From: Planctomicrobium sp051466335
GTDB lineage: Bacteria; Planctomycetota; Planctomycetia; Planctomycetales; Planctomycetaceae
NCBI RefSeq assembly: GCF_051466335.1
Contig: NZ_CP195793.1
Coordinates: forward strand, 1,984,001-2,048,000
Reading direction: 5' to 3'
Length of the DNA stretch: 64,000 nucleotides
The position numbers were made by a program, and so were the translations under genes. Shown one piece after another: positions 16,773-26,370 of the stretch (position 1 is the first letter of the stretch; each line of letters opens with the position of its first letter). The notes under the pieces were generated by a model, which worked only from the letters and a program-made list of their open reading frames with translations, searched no databases and had not been told where the DNA came from.

Positions 16773-18443
16773 ATGGCCGATACGGATCGTTCAGCATTGA
16801 TGGACAAAATCGTTTCGCTATGCAAACGACGTGGATTCATCTTTCAGAACTCTGAAATTTATGGCGGTCAGAACGGTTTCTGGGATTACGGTCCTCTCGG
16901 GACCGAATTGAAACGCAATGTCCGTAATTCCTGGTGGGAAGACATGATCACCAGCCACGACTCGCTGGAAGTCGCGGAGGGGGCCCCCGGCACCTACCAG
17001 ATGGTTGGAGTCGAGACCTCGATCATCATGAATCCACAGGTCTGGAAGGTCAGCGGTCACTACGATCTGTTCTGCGATAAGATGGTTGACTGCCGTGAGG
17101 CGAAGGGCCGCTACCGACTCGACCACACCAAGGGACGATGGGTCGAAGGGAAATTGGCCAAAGCGACCGACGGCGTCGTGAAGTCTTATTTCGTGACCGC
17201 GCTGGTTGAAGACAATCTCGTTGATGAAACGTTGACGAAGAAGGCGTTGTCGCTGTTTGGAATGAAAAACAAAGAGGCTGACCAGCTTGTCTGGAAGGGA
17301 AGTATCATCAGCCTTGCCGAAATTTCATTCGAACAATACGGGGACGTTGTTGCTCCTGACGCGACCCAGCCAGGGACACTGACAGAGCCACGCGATTTCA
17401 ACTTGATGATGAAAACCGTGCTCGGTGCTTTGGGGAATGAAGCGACGGATTCGGCGTTTCTGCGTCCGGAAACCGCACAGGGGATTTTCATCAACTTCAA
17501 AAACGTGATGGATTCCACACGGGTGAAGTTGCCAGTTGGAATTTCGCAGATCGGAAAGAGCTTCCGGAACGAAATTACTCCACGTAACTTCACCTTCCGC
17601 TCACGAGAATTTGAACAGATGGAGATCGAGTTCTTCTGTAAGCCAGAAGAATCGCCAGCATGGTACCAGTATTGGCGAGATCGCCGTTTTGCCTGGTACA
17701 CAAGCTTGGGAATCGGTCCAAAGCACTTGCGATTGCGAGATCATGCTGCTGACGAGCTGTCCCACTACTCCTGTGGAACCGCGGATATTGAATACCAGTT
17801 CCCGTTCCTTGAAGAAGGGGAATACGGGGAATTGGAAGGGGTCGCCCACCGCGGTGACTTCGACTTGCGCTCCCATATGGAAGGGAAGCTCAAGAACGAA
17901 AACGGGCAGTTGATTGTTGAGCAGGGGGCAGACGGAAAGCCGAAATATCAGGGATCAGGCAAGGATCTGACCTATTTCGATGAAGGCACCAAGTCGCGTT
18001 ACGTGCCGCACGTGATTGAGCCAAGTGCTGGTGCAGACCGGGCAACCCTCGCGTTCCTGTGCGAAGCCTACTACGAGGATGAGGCTCCAGATGACAAGGG
18101 GGTCATGCAGACTCGTATTGTCATGCGATTCCATCCACGGTTGGCTCCTGTCAAAGTCGCTGTCTTCCCATTGGTGAAAAAAGATGGCCAGCCTGAAAAG
18201 GCTAAGGAAATCTACCGCGCTCTGCGAAATGCCGGGATCGCGACCACATATGATGAACAGGCTGCGATTGGGAAACGCTATCGCCGTCAGGATGAAGCAG
18301 GAACACCGTGGTGCATCACAGTGGATAATGAAACACTGAGTGCTGGAACGGTGACGATTCGAGATCGCGATTCGCTGGAGCAGGTCCGCCTGCCCGTGGA
18401 TCAGATCGTTGATGAAATCGCACGACGCCTGCGTAAGGCATAA
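16773..18443 (+). CDS. glyQS: Glycyl-tRNA synthetase, dimeric class II type
   Basis: A 556-residue glycyl-tRNA synthetase of the single-chain (alpha2) eukaryote/archaea-like type, which charges tRNA-Gly. The N-terminal 'LCKRRGFIFQNSEIYGGQNGFWDYGPLG' region is diagnostic. Class II motif 2 (FRNEITPRNFTFRSREFEQME, in outline) and motif 3 near 'GADRATLAFL' are present, and the anticodon-binding domain begins near 'LAPVKVAVFPL'. ATG 16773 matches the family start (MADTDRSALMDKIVSLCKRR); the upstream in-frame ATG at 16680 adds 31 unrelated residues. A rho-independent terminator follows. Confidence 0.96.
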   Translation: MADTDRSALMDKIVSLCKRRGFIFQNSEIYGGQNGFWDYGPLGTELKRNVRNSWWEDMITSHDSLEVAEGAPGTYQMVGVETSIIMNPQVWKVSGHYDLFCDKMVDCREAKGRYRLDHTKGRWVEGKLAKATDGVVKSYFVTALVEDNLVDETLTKKALSLFGMKNKEADQLVWKGSIISLAEISFEQYGDVVAPDATQPGTLTEPRDFNLMMKTVLGALGNEATDSAFLRPETAQGIFINFKNVMDSTRVKLPVGISQIGKSFRNEITPRNFTFRSREFEQMEIEFFCKPEESPAWYQYWRDRRFAWYTSLGIGPKHLRLRDHAADELSHYSCGTADIEYQFPFLEEGEYGELEGVAHRGDFDLRSHMEGKLKNENGQLIVEQGADGKPKYQGSGKDLTYFDEGTKSRYVPHVIEPSAGADRATLAFLCEAYYEDEAPDDKGVMQTRIVMRFHPRLAPVKVAVFPLVKKDGQPEKAKEIYRALRNAGIATTYDEQAAIGKRYRRQDEAGTPWCITVDNETLSAGTVTIRDRDSLEQVRLPVDQIVDEIARRLRKA

Positions 18444-18470
18444 TGGGACAGGACGTCAGGAGACGTTCAG

Positions 18471-18502
18471 GCCGCGTACCCTCTTGGGGACGCGGCTTTT
18501 TC
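18471..18502 (+). terminator. Terminator of glyQS
   Basis: A GCCGCG...CGCGGC stem with a second small CC/GG pairing inside is followed by TTTTTCTTT. It begins 28 bases after the glyQS stop codon. Confidence 0.8.
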
Positions 18503-18579
18503 TTTGAATTTGGCGTCCTGATTCTATGATAGAGTTTAGTGGCCGTTGCTTTATTCACGTTCAACAGGAAACCAGTCCT

Positions 18580-19575
18580 ATGTCACGTGTCGTTCGATTT
18601 CACTCAACAGGTGGTCCGGAAGTACTTCAAATCGACACTTTGGATGTCCCTGCGCCAGCAGCGGGTGAAGTCAGAATTTCAGTAAAAGCGATCGGGTTGA
18701 ATCGCGCTGAAGCCATGTACCGGAGTGGGGCCTATCTGGAGGAAGCGCATCTTCCCTCGGGGATTGGCTACGAAGCCTCTGGGATCGTGGAAGCAGTGGG
18801 CCCGGGCGTTAGCCAATTCAAAGTTGGCGACAAGGTGAGCACGATCCCTGCGTTCTCGATGAACCAGTACGGGGCCTATTCGGATCTGATGTTGGCTCCA
18901 GTTCATGCCGTGGCACAACTTCCAGAAAATCTCTCCTGGGAAGAGGGAGCGTCCATCTGGATGCAGTATTTGACCGCTTGGGGAGCACTCGTTGATATCG
19001 CTCAACTGCGGGCGGGTGAGTTCGTCTTAATTCCTGCGGCTTCCAGCAGTGTGGGACTGGCTGCGATTCAGGTTTGTCATGCGATTGGAGCAATCCCCAT
19101 CGCATTGACTCGCACCAGCAAGAAAGTTCAGGAACTCAAAGATCTTGGCGCAACACACGTCATTGCGACCGAAGAACAGGACCTCGTCGCAGAAACTCAG
19201 CGAATTTCCAATGGAAAAGGGGCACGAGTGGTTTTCGATCCGGTCGGCGGTCCAACTGTTGCCCGACTGACGTCAGCGATGGCAAACGGGGGGATTTTGT
19301 TTCTGTACGGCGCTCTGAGTACCGATGCGACTCCGCTCCCGCTTTTTGAAGTGCTGAGCAAAACTCTGACGATTCGTGGCTATCTGTTGTTCGAATTCAC
19401 TTCCAGTCCAGAACGTGTGGTCAAAGGAATTGAATTCATTCTCAACGGGCTCAAGACTGGGGCGTTGAAGCCGATTGTCGCGAAGGTCTTTCCGTTTGAA
19501 GAGATCGTGGCGTCGCACCAGTATCTCGAATCGAATCAGCAAATCGGAAAAGTTGTCGTGAAGGTCGCAGATTGA
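18580..19575 (+). CDS. Zinc-independent medium-chain dehydrogenase/quinone reductase-like protein
   Basis: A 331-residue NAD(P)H-binding MDR protein. The N-terminal GroES-like domain includes 'GYEASGIVEAVGPGVSQFKVGDKV' (outline), and the Rossmann domain starts near residue 150 with 'AASSSVGLAAIQ', the SSVG version of the nucleotide-binding loop. The catalytic zinc ligands of alcohol dehydrogenases are absent, so this is a quinone oxidoreductase-like reductase. The substrate is unknown. ATG 18580 is preceded by AGGAAACC and matches the usual start; an upstream ATG at 18526 adds 18 residues. The gene is monocistronic after the glyQS terminator. Confidence 0.88.
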   Translation: MSRVVRFHSTGGPEVLQIDTLDVPAPAAGEVRISVKAIGLNRAEAMYRSGAYLEEAHLPSGIGYEASGIVEAVGPGVSQFKVGDKVSTIPAFSMNQYGAYSDLMLAPVHAVAQLPENLSWEEGASIWMQYLTAWGALVDIAQLRAGEFVLIPAASSSVGLAAIQVCHAIGAIPIALTRTSKKVQELKDLGATHVIATEEQDLVAETQRISNGKGARVVFDPVGGPTVARLTSAMANGGILFLYGALSTDATPLPLFEVLSKTLTIRGYLLFEFTSSPERVVKGIEFILNGLKTGALKPIVAKVFPFEEIVASHQYLESNQQIGKVVVKVAD

Positions 19576-19844
19576 AAAGGTGAGAAATCGAAGGTTCTCT
19601 ACTGGCTCTCGCAGAAGTCATCCTGAGCACATCGATCAGGGTGACTTTTGTTGTTTGAGATCAGTTGAAATTCACCTTCCGCGTACCGGATTTGTGATTG
19701 AAGAGGGAGAAAGCAAAGTATATTGAAACGTGTGAGGTGAATTGGCCACCGCGATTCGATTTCCTATCGCACTGGAACTGGAAGCAAAGCTATTGTTCCA
19801 GTTCAAATGAGCAACATCAGTGAAACGCACGTGACGGGGGAAAG

Positions 19845-20342
19845 ATGAAGGCCAAACGAGTTGTAACAGGCGGGGCTGTGGTCGGGCTGCTGGCTTTGGG
19901 AGTCTGGTTGGCAAATTTCTGGAAGGGGCCGGGGCTGGGGGGATCAGGAACCGGGTACGGCGTTTCTTCGGCGCCAGAAACCAACATAAATGAGACTCAG
20001 GTCAATACCGCTGTCGAATCTCCGGCGCCGGCACCCTCCGTTGAAGTTGCAGCACCGAAGAACGCCTTCGAGTCCTATCCTTCCGACATCATGACCATTG
20101 TGATCGAAGGAGGTTCTTACCGGCTGACCGATGGCGTCTTGAATTCCTCGGGAACCCCCATTTCACTCGAAGAGATTAGTCAGCGGGCGCAAAATTTGAC
20201 GGGGACTGCGGAAGGTCTACGTGTGCGGATTTTGAAGGAAAAGTCGGCTCAAGAGGGGGCCAGATCGGATTTAATGCAGGAACTGACAAAAAATGGGGTA
20301 AAGCGGGAGGAGATTCAGGAACGCGCCGACTTCATCAACTGA
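19845..20342 (+). CDS. Single-TM protein with ExbD-like periplasmic tail
   Basis: A 165-residue protein with a strong ribosome binding site (GGGGGAAAG directly before ATG). One N-terminal transmembrane segment (about 7-26) is followed by a Gly-rich and then Pro/Ala-rich linker and a small domain at about 85-160. The domain has the pattern 'MTIVIEGGSYRLTDG...GTPISLEEI' and later 'LRVRILKEKSAQEGARSDLMQEL', which resembles the periplasmic domain of ExbD/TolR, but the conserved Asp of the ExbD TM is missing. The function is unknown. No ExbB partner is adjacent. Confidence 0.6.
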   Translation: MKAKRVVTGGAVVGLLALGVWLANFWKGPGLGGSGTGYGVSSAPETNINETQVNTAVESPAPAPSVEVAAPKNAFESYPSDIMTIVIEGGSYRLTDGVLNSSGTPISLEEISQRAQNLTGTAEGLRVRILKEKSAQEGARSDLMQELTKNGVKREEIQERADFIN

Positions 20343-20594
20343 CACGATTACGGACATCGTGTTGAGCAACAGGAATGATCGGATCGTTCTTGGCCGAGTG
20401 AGCAGATGATGCCCATTCGCATGAAGTCCTGTCGCTGGTCGTGTCGATGCCTGAATACAGACGAAATGGCGAAGTGATGAACTTTCGATCCGACGTCGGC
20501 ATTCAAATGGATTTGTAGTACGACGAGCGAATTTCAGTCTCCAGACCGATTCGCAAGATTTTGTCTCACTCTGGCGCTAGAGCGGCGAACAACT

Positions 20595-21452
20595 GTGGTC
20601 TCTCAAAACGAACAAGAACTGATCACATCTGCTGAAATCGACAACCTCAGAGAGCGACTGGCAGAACTGGAACACCAACTTCTTCTTGCACAGAAGCTGG
20701 CGTCGGTCGGTGAGCTTGCAACGTCGATTACCCACGAATTCAATAATATCCTGACGACGGTGATCAACTACGCCAAACTCGGTCTGCGTCATCAAGACAA
20801 AGCCAACCGTGACAAGGCCTTCGAGAAGATCCTGTCAGCTGGTCAGCGGGCGGCCAAAATCACCACTGGCATGCTGTCCTATGCCAGAACCAAGGATCAG
20901 CGACGAGAAGCGAACAGCTTGAAAAAGCTCGTCGATGACATGGTTGTGCTCGTTGATAAAGACCTGCACGCGCATCGCATTTCGCTCGATCTCCAGATCA
21001 AGGGAGATCCGTACGCTGAAGTGAATCCGGGAGAAATTCAGCAGGTTCTGTTGAATCTGATCGTGAATGCCCGTCAAGCAATGGGGCCGGGAGGAACGCT
21101 CACGATCTCGATCTCCGAAAATCGCGAAGAAAATTGGGCTGAAGTGGCGATTCAGGACACCGGCAGCGGGATTCCGGCTGATAAATTGCCCCATATCTTT
21201 ACCCGTTTTTTCAGCACCAAAACTGCAGACAAAAACGGGCAGGGAGGAACCGGACTCGGACTTGCGCTCTGTAAGAACATTATGGATACGCACCAAGGCC
21301 GAATTCGTGTGGAGAGCGCCCTGGGGCGTGGAACCCGTTTTACACTGAAGTTCCCTTTGGTAGACCGACCAAATTTCGCTGCTGCGTGCGGAATTTCCGG
21401 GAACACTTTAAAATCCTCCCGTGAAAACTCCGTCGAGCCGACCTCCGTCTGA
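20595..21452 (+). CDS. Cytoplasmic sensor histidine kinase
   Basis: A 285-residue kinase starting at GTG 20595. A short coiled coil (about 15-38) leads into the H-box SVGELATSITHEFNN, with phospho-acceptor His47. The N-box 'LLNLIVNARQAMG', G1 box DTGSGIP and G2 box GGTGLGLAL are all present, so it should be catalytically active. There is no transmembrane or PAS domain, so the sensing part is either the coiled coil or a partner protein. No response regulator is next to it. Its last 32 bases overlap the start of the following glycosyltransferase gene, which suggests co-transcription and translational coupling. Confidence 0.88.
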   Translation: MVSQNEQELITSAEIDNLRERLAELEHQLLLAQKLASVGELATSITHEFNNILTTVINYAKLGLRHQDKANRDKAFEKILSAGQRAAKITTGMLSYARTKDQRREANSLKKLVDDMVVLVDKDLHAHRISLDLQIKGDPYAEVNPGEIQQVLLNLIVNARQAMGPGGTLTISISENREENWAEVAIQDTGSGIPADKLPHIFTRFFSTKTADKNGQGGTGLGLALCKNIMDTHQGRIRVESALGRGTRFTLKFPLVDRPNFAAACGISGNTLKSSRENSVEPTSV

Positions 21453-22779
21453 TCTTGTCTGGCAGTGCAGTCTGCTGGGGGGATTCATTCTTATTCGCCT
21501 GTTGGCGATTTGGCATTATCGAGGCGACCTGTCTCTCGACCCTGATGCCTATCTGGAAATCGCCCGAAATCTCCGCGATGGTTTTGGATTCGCCACGGGC
21601 GAACCACCCATTCCCAATGCCTTTCGCCCGCCACTTTATCCCTTGCTGCTCGTTCCCGTTTGCGGAACGGATCAGTGGTGGGCGCGGGGACTGATGAATC
21701 TGGCGATGGCAGCGTTGACGTTCTTTTGTCTCGCCAAGACCTGTCGTCACCTCGGGTTTCATCGCTGGCAGACCGCTTGCGCGCTGGTGCTGTTCACATT
21801 TGATCCACTCTCCGTGCGGTATCTTGCATTTTCAATGACAGAAACGGTTTGCGCGTTGCTGATCGCCGCATTGCTGGCGCTGTTGACGGTGCCGCGTCGG
21901 ACTCGTCTCATTGACTTTCTGACCGGAGTCGTCTTCGGTCTAGCTGTGTTGTCCCGGCCGACTTTCTGGGCTTTCGGCGTACTTCTCATGATCATGTTGT
22001 TCCTGGCAGCGATTCTGAAGGGGGACCTGAGGGAAACCCTTCGTCGACAGCGTCTCGGTCTGATCTACGCGCTTCTGGGAACGGCTGTTTGTGTTCTCCC
22101 CTGGGTCATTCGCAATCAAATCACGTTGAAGGCCCCAATCGTAATGACGACTCATGGGGGCTATACCTTGCTGCTGGGAAACAATTCGGCGTTTTATCGG
22201 GAAGTGGTGGATCAGCCTTGGGGGACGATCTGGGATGGGACTCGAGGACCAGGGCAGGAACAGTGGTATCAGAATCTCAATCGAGAAGCCGAGCTTGCCG
22301 GAGCAACGTCCGAACTCGCACGAGACAGGTGGATGTCGCGTAAAGCGTTTGAGACGATTCAGAGCGAGCCAATAACGTTTCTTCGGGCATCGTTATTGAA
22401 GTTCACCTGGTTTTGGAATGTGGGGCCTCATGGTCCTGAGGCTGGCCTGATGAATCCACTCGTTTTGTGGGGCATTCGCACGTTTTACGCGCTGTTTTGG
22501 CTGGGACTTCTCTGCGGCGGATATCGAATTGCACGTCAGTTGCTGAGTGGACGGAATTTCACGTTCGCTTGGCTGGTGCCAGTTTCTTGCATTTTCTCGC
22601 TGACGATGGTGCATCTATTTTATTGGAGCGATGCACGCATGCGGGCACCTCTGATTACATGTCTGGCGATCATCGCTGCGTATGGTTTCGTCAGAAGTGG
22701 AATTGCAGCAGATGCGTCAACACGATTGCGAGATTCTTCTGCATCCAGCGATCCAAGCATGAGTGCAGCCAATGGCTGA
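21421..22779 (+). CDS. GT39/ArnT-like integral membrane glycosyltransferase
   Basis: A 452-residue multi-pass protein starting at GTG 21421. After a first TM, the loop 'DPDAYLEIARNLRDGFGF' contains the Asp pair and Tyr typical of the first periplasmic loop of GT-C enzymes such as dolichyl-phosphate mannosyltransferases and ArnT. About ten hydrophobic segments follow, with a long loop at about 240-310. Such enzymes transfer sugars from polyprenyl phosphate carriers to proteins or lipids on the outer face of the membrane. Acceptor and donor are unknown. The start overlaps the histidine kinase gene by 32 bases. Confidence 0.82.
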   Translation: MKTPSSRPPSDLVWQCSLLGGFILIRLLAIWHYRGDLSLDPDAYLEIARNLRDGFGFATGEPPIPNAFRPPLYPLLLVPVCGTDQWWARGLMNLAMAALTFFCLAKTCRHLGFHRWQTACALVLFTFDPLSVRYLAFSMTETVCALLIAALLALLTVPRRTRLIDFLTGVVFGLAVLSRPTFWAFGVLLMIMLFLAAILKGDLRETLRRQRLGLIYALLGTAVCVLPWVIRNQITLKAPIVMTTHGGYTLLLGNNSAFYREVVDQPWGTIWDGTRGPGQEQWYQNLNREAELAGATSELARDRWMSRKAFETIQSEPITFLRASLLKFTWFWNVGPHGPEAGLMNPLVLWGIRTFYALFWLGLLCGGYRIARQLLSGRNFTFAWLVPVSCIFSLTMVHLFYWSDARMRAPLITCLAIIAAYGFVRSGIAADASTRLRDSSASSDPSMSAANG

Positions 22780-23080
22780 AACAATCTTCACTTGTTGATT
22801 GTGCCTGGGGATCGCGGGAGCGATCTTCGATGGACTCAGGTGTTAATAGAGTCGCAGTGGCAATCTCTGCCTGTCGTTAAATCTTCTCTGGATTTCCAGG
22901 TCTTTGCAGGTGGCCCGCGAAGGTTCGGTTCTGACGACAATCCGTGTTTTCCTGAATGCCGGGCTGACAGTAATTCGATGTGAGTAATCGAGGGGGCATG
23001 CTCGCAATTCAAATCGACGCATCGTCCTGCATGGATGCAACGTGCCAGTCAGGGCACACTCTGGAAGATGAGGTCAGCCG
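22780..23080. other. Intergenic region before the ExeA-like gene
   Basis: About 300 bases with no supported gene. Short plus-strand frames of 60-80 codons run through it but lack motifs. It probably carries the promoter of the ExeA-like gene, which is read from a GTG at 23081. Confidence 0.4.
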
Positions 23081-24823
23081 GTGTACGAGAACTTTTTTGG
23101 ACTTCATGAAAGACCGTTTTCAACGGCTCCAAAAGTGGACGAGTTTGTCGGCATTGCTTCGTTTCAGGATGCGCTTGATTCATTGGTTCATTGCATCACC
23201 CAATCCAGAGGAATCGCGATTCTGACATCGGCTCCCGGGATGGGAAAGACGATGCTCTGCAAGCGACTTGGAAGGTTGCTCAGCCAGAATCATCAGACTG
23301 TGATTCTGAACTCATCAAGCATCGAAAATCGCCTTGGGCTATTGCAGGGGATCCTCTTCGAGTTCAACATGGGATACGTTGGACTGACGGAGCAGGAAGC
23401 TCGGTTAAAACTGTTGCAGGTTGCCCGCGACATTCATGCTGAACAGAAGCGAATTCTGTTGATTCTGGACGATGCCGATCATCTTCCACTCAGAGTCTTT
23501 GAAGAGATCCGGACGCTCACTGAATATGCTCCAGATGGAGAGCACCTGATCCAGGCAGTGCTCAGCGGGACATTCTCACTGGAAGAGCAGTTGGCGGATC
23601 CCGCATTAACTTCGTTTAATCAACGAGTTGGCGCTCAGATCTGTTTGCAGTTGCTGCCGCTGACCGACGCAATTCGGTTCCTGGGCGAGCGATTCAGGGC
23701 TTGCGGCCAGCCAGATCTGCTGAGTGTCTTCACTGAGGAGGCGTTGGATTTGATGTGTCGCGCCAGCGATGGAAATCTTCGCTGCCTGACACAACTTGTT
23801 GATCACGTGTTGCTGCTCGCTTTCGCCGATGAACAGCGACCTGCTGACCAAGGCACCGTTCGCAAGGCTCTTCTGAGTTTGCGTGAATTGCCATTGAACT
23901 GGAATGAAGTTCCGGGGGAAGCCGCTGCGATCGAAGAAGCGCCAACACAATGGAATTCCAGTCCCCTCGATGATTCCTTGGAGCACGAAGGAATTGAACT
24001 CCATTTTGAACACCCCGGCCCAATTTCGCCGACAGAGCTAGAAACCGATGAGTTTCCGATTCCAGAGTTTTTGCGGCTGGACGATGGAAGCATGACGTCA
24101 GTTTCGGACCATCTGGTGGACGTGGACTCATCTTCGGGCGAGAAGTCATCACACGCACATGACCGAGCGTGCACTCTTCAGGAAGCCCCGTCATCCCCAT
24201 TCAGCAGTGAGCAGGATTCCATGGAATTTGCTGTTTTTGAAGTCGGAGCGGGGATCGATGTGGTGCAACCAGAATTGACGCCAGAGGAAGCGGTCGAGCA
24301 TTCATCGGAGTGGAGAGCGACAGAACAGATTCTCAGCTTCCCGATCCCGACCTACGAACTCGCGGAAGAGCACGAGTCGGATTTGAGTGAAGTGGTTGTC
24401 ATCGATCGCTACACGATGCTGGACAGGATCAGCGAACTTCCAGAAGAACGTCGTTCTTCGGTGGACATGAGTCTGCTTGATCAGGTGGAAGCTGACCAGA
24501 ATTTTGAGACGACCACGCGGATTGAGCAGCCTCCGAAATTTCAGATTCCAGAAGAAGACATGCTGGAACTGGTCAACACGATTCGCACCGAAATTCAGGA
24601 GTATGTGGAGCCTCCATTCGGCTCCGAGATTCGGGAGTATTCTGAGCAACGTGTGACGCGACGAATCGATTCACCTGAACCGTTGGTTGTGCCGACAGTC
24701 GAGCAGAAGCCTGAAGCGAAAACTCCCTCGACGATTGAACGTCGATTTGAGCAGCTGTTTACTCGACTTCGGTTGCGCCGTCAAAAAGTGCGATCAGAGC
24801 TCGAAGGGGAAGCACCGCGATAG
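23081..24823 (+). CDS. ExeA/GspA-like AAA ATPase
   Basis: A 580-residue protein starting at GTG 23081 with 'MYENFFGLHERPFS', the typical start of ExeA-type ATPases. Walker A is SAPGMGKT (50-57) and Walker B is ILLILDDADHL (125-135). In Aeromonas, ExeA works with ExeB to assemble the type II secretion secretin through peptidoglycan. Here the ATPase part ends near residue 270 and the remaining 300 residues are acidic, Glu-rich and low in complexity, with no peptidoglycan-binding domain and no TM segment. It may act with the secretin-N-domain protein and the prepilin peptidase encoded elsewhere in this window. Confidence 0.8.
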   Translation: MYENFFGLHERPFSTAPKVDEFVGIASFQDALDSLVHCITQSRGIAILTSAPGMGKTMLCKRLGRLLSQNHQTVILNSSSIENRLGLLQGILFEFNMGYVGLTEQEARLKLLQVARDIHAEQKRILLILDDADHLPLRVFEEIRTLTEYAPDGEHLIQAVLSGTFSLEEQLADPALTSFNQRVGAQICLQLLPLTDAIRFLGERFRACGQPDLLSVFTEEALDLMCRASDGNLRCLTQLVDHVLLLAFADEQRPADQGTVRKALLSLRELPLNWNEVPGEAAAIEEAPTQWNSSPLDDSLEHEGIELHFEHPGPISPTELETDEFPIPEFLRLDDGSMTSVSDHLVDVDSSSGEKSSHAHDRACTLQEAPSSPFSSEQDSMEFAVFEVGAGIDVVQPELTPEEAVEHSSEWRATEQILSFPIPTYELAEEHESDLSEVVVIDRYTMLDRISELPEERRSSVDMSLLDQVEADQNFETTTRIEQPPKFQIPEEDMLELVNTIRTEIQEYVEPPFGSEIREYSEQRVTRRIDSPEPLVVPTVEQKPEAKTPSTIERRFEQLFTRLRLRRQKVRSELEGEAPR

Positions 24824-24852
24824 ATCGTGTGGTGGGGGTGACTCAACGCCCA

Positions 24853-25263
24853 TTATTGGGGCGTCGAGCTATTCATCTCTCGCTGAAGTCCGGTTCTGAT
24901 CGCTTGGATTTCCCGTTCAGAGTAAGGGCGGGAATCGGTCAGGTTCCCCCAGATGGGTTTTGGCCAGCAGGCATCTTCCGGTGTTCGCCCAATAATATGG
25001 ATATGCATCTGTGGGACGACATTGCCTAGTTGAGCAAAATTGATTTTCTTTAGGTTCCAGTGCTCGCGGATAAATGCTGCGACGACTGCAGCTTCTGCGA
25101 CGACGCTCTCTCTCTCTGCGGCCGGCAGATCCAGAAGATCTGACGTTTCTGTCTTTGGAACGAGGATGATCCACGGGACGGATCCGTTCCGATTCAACAA
25201 GACCGAGTTCAGCTTCGTCTCAAAGAGAACATGGCAGTCTGCAAGCAATTGTGGATGGATCAT
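24853..25263 (-). CDS. HIT family nucleotide-binding protein
   Basis: A 136-residue histidine-triad protein. The signature reads VPQMHIHIIGR near residue 85, so the first triad His is Gln and the two following His are kept; this Gln form is frequent in one bacterial HIT subgroup. 'WIILVPKTETSDLLDLP' in the N-terminal half is also typical. Such proteins hydrolyse or transfer nucleoside monophosphates; the actual substrate is unknown. It converges on the ExeA-like gene with a 29-base gap and lies divergent from tpiA. Confidence 0.86.
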   Translation of the reverse strand: MIHPQLLADCHVLFETKLNSVLLNRNGSVPWIILVPKTETSDLLDLPAAERESVVAEAAVVAAFIREHWNLKKINFAQLGNVVPQMHIHIIGRTPEDACWPKPIWGNLTDSRPYSEREIQAIRTGLQREMNSSTPQ

Positions 25264-25519
25264 TCGCTACTTCTCTGTGGAGGGGAAATCGGTGAAAAAG
25301 GCCTAGACATATTGATGTGGGTTGATTTGTTGAGGCGCTGGCGTCGCTTTCAGGCGAGAATGCAGCTTTCATTGCTGATTCTGGCCAGTTTAAGTGGCCG
25401 AGAGCCACGAAGCACACTCGCAGTGCAGGAATTCCCCTGCTACGATTCCTCAAATTCAAATTATTCGTTATGTAAAGCGGGTCGCTTCGGACTCGCAGAT
25501 CAATTCTTGAGGAATCGTC

Positions 25520-26290
25520 ATGCGTCGTTACATGGTCGCCGGCAACTGGAAGATGAACACAACTCGCGCTGAAGGGGTTGCGCTGGCGAAGGCAGTTGCT
25601 GAAGGCTCAAAAGATGCTGGCAGCATTGATGTTTTGATTTGCCCACCATTTCCGTATCTGATTCCAGTCGTTGACGCAGTGGCAGGCAGCAACGTCGTCG
25701 TCGGCTCACAGAATGCCTATTTCGAAGCTCCAGGGGCATTCACTGGCGAGACTTCGCTGGAAATGTTGCAGGACGTCGGCGTGAAAGCGGTCATTCTGGG
25801 ACATAGTGAACGTCGTCACGTGCTCGGCGAATCCGATGCTGTGATCAATCGTAAAGTGTTAGCCACACTGAGCAAAGGTCTCCAGCCAATCCTGTGCGTC
25901 GGTGAGTTGCTCGAAGAGCGACAAGGCGAGAAGACAGAACCCGTTCTCGACAGCCAGATGGAAGGCGGACTTGCAGGCGTCACCGCGGAGCAGATGGCAA
26001 ATGTTGTCATTGCTTACGAACCGGTTTGGGCCATCGGCACCGGATTGACCGCCACCCCTGAGCAAGCAGACTCAGCTCACGCCCACATTCGCAAATGGCT
26101 CGAAACCCGTTACAATTCCTCAGTTGCGCAAGCAACACGGATTCTCTACGGCGGCAGCGTCAAAGCAAACAACGCGTTGACACTGCTCACTCAGCCCCAT
26201 GTTGATGGGGCACTCGTCGGGGGAGCCAGTCTGAAAGCCAGCGACTTCCTGCCAATTATCGAAGCAGGAATCGCAGCCTCGAAGAAATAA
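25520..26290 (+). CDS. tpiA: Triosephosphate isomerase
   Basis: A 256-residue glycolytic TIM-barrel enzyme interconverting dihydroxyacetone phosphate and glyceraldehyde 3-phosphate. Catalytic residues are Lys11 (GNWKMN), His95 (LGHSERR) and Glu167 (AYEPVWAIGTG). The phosphate-binding GGSV and 'DGALVGGASL' are present near the C-terminus. The length is normal for bacteria. secG follows 80 bases downstream, a gene order seen in several bacterial groups. Confidence 0.97.
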   Translation: MRRYMVAGNWKMNTTRAEGVALAKAVAEGSKDAGSIDVLICPPFPYLIPVVDAVAGSNVVVGSQNAYFEAPGAFTGETSLEMLQDVGVKAVILGHSERRHVLGESDAVINRKVLATLSKGLQPILCVGELLEERQGEKTEPVLDSQMEGGLAGVTAEQMANVVIAYEPVWAIGTGLTATPEQADSAHAHIRKWLETRYNSSVAQATRILYGGSVKANNALTLLTQPHVDGALVGGASLKASDFLPIIEAGIAASKK

Positions 26291-26370
26291 TGACAGCGGA
26301 TTGATCACCGCTGACTAAGATCTAAAACTGCTGGTGCACGGACCGCCCAGCTTTTCGAAAGGGTTCAAAC

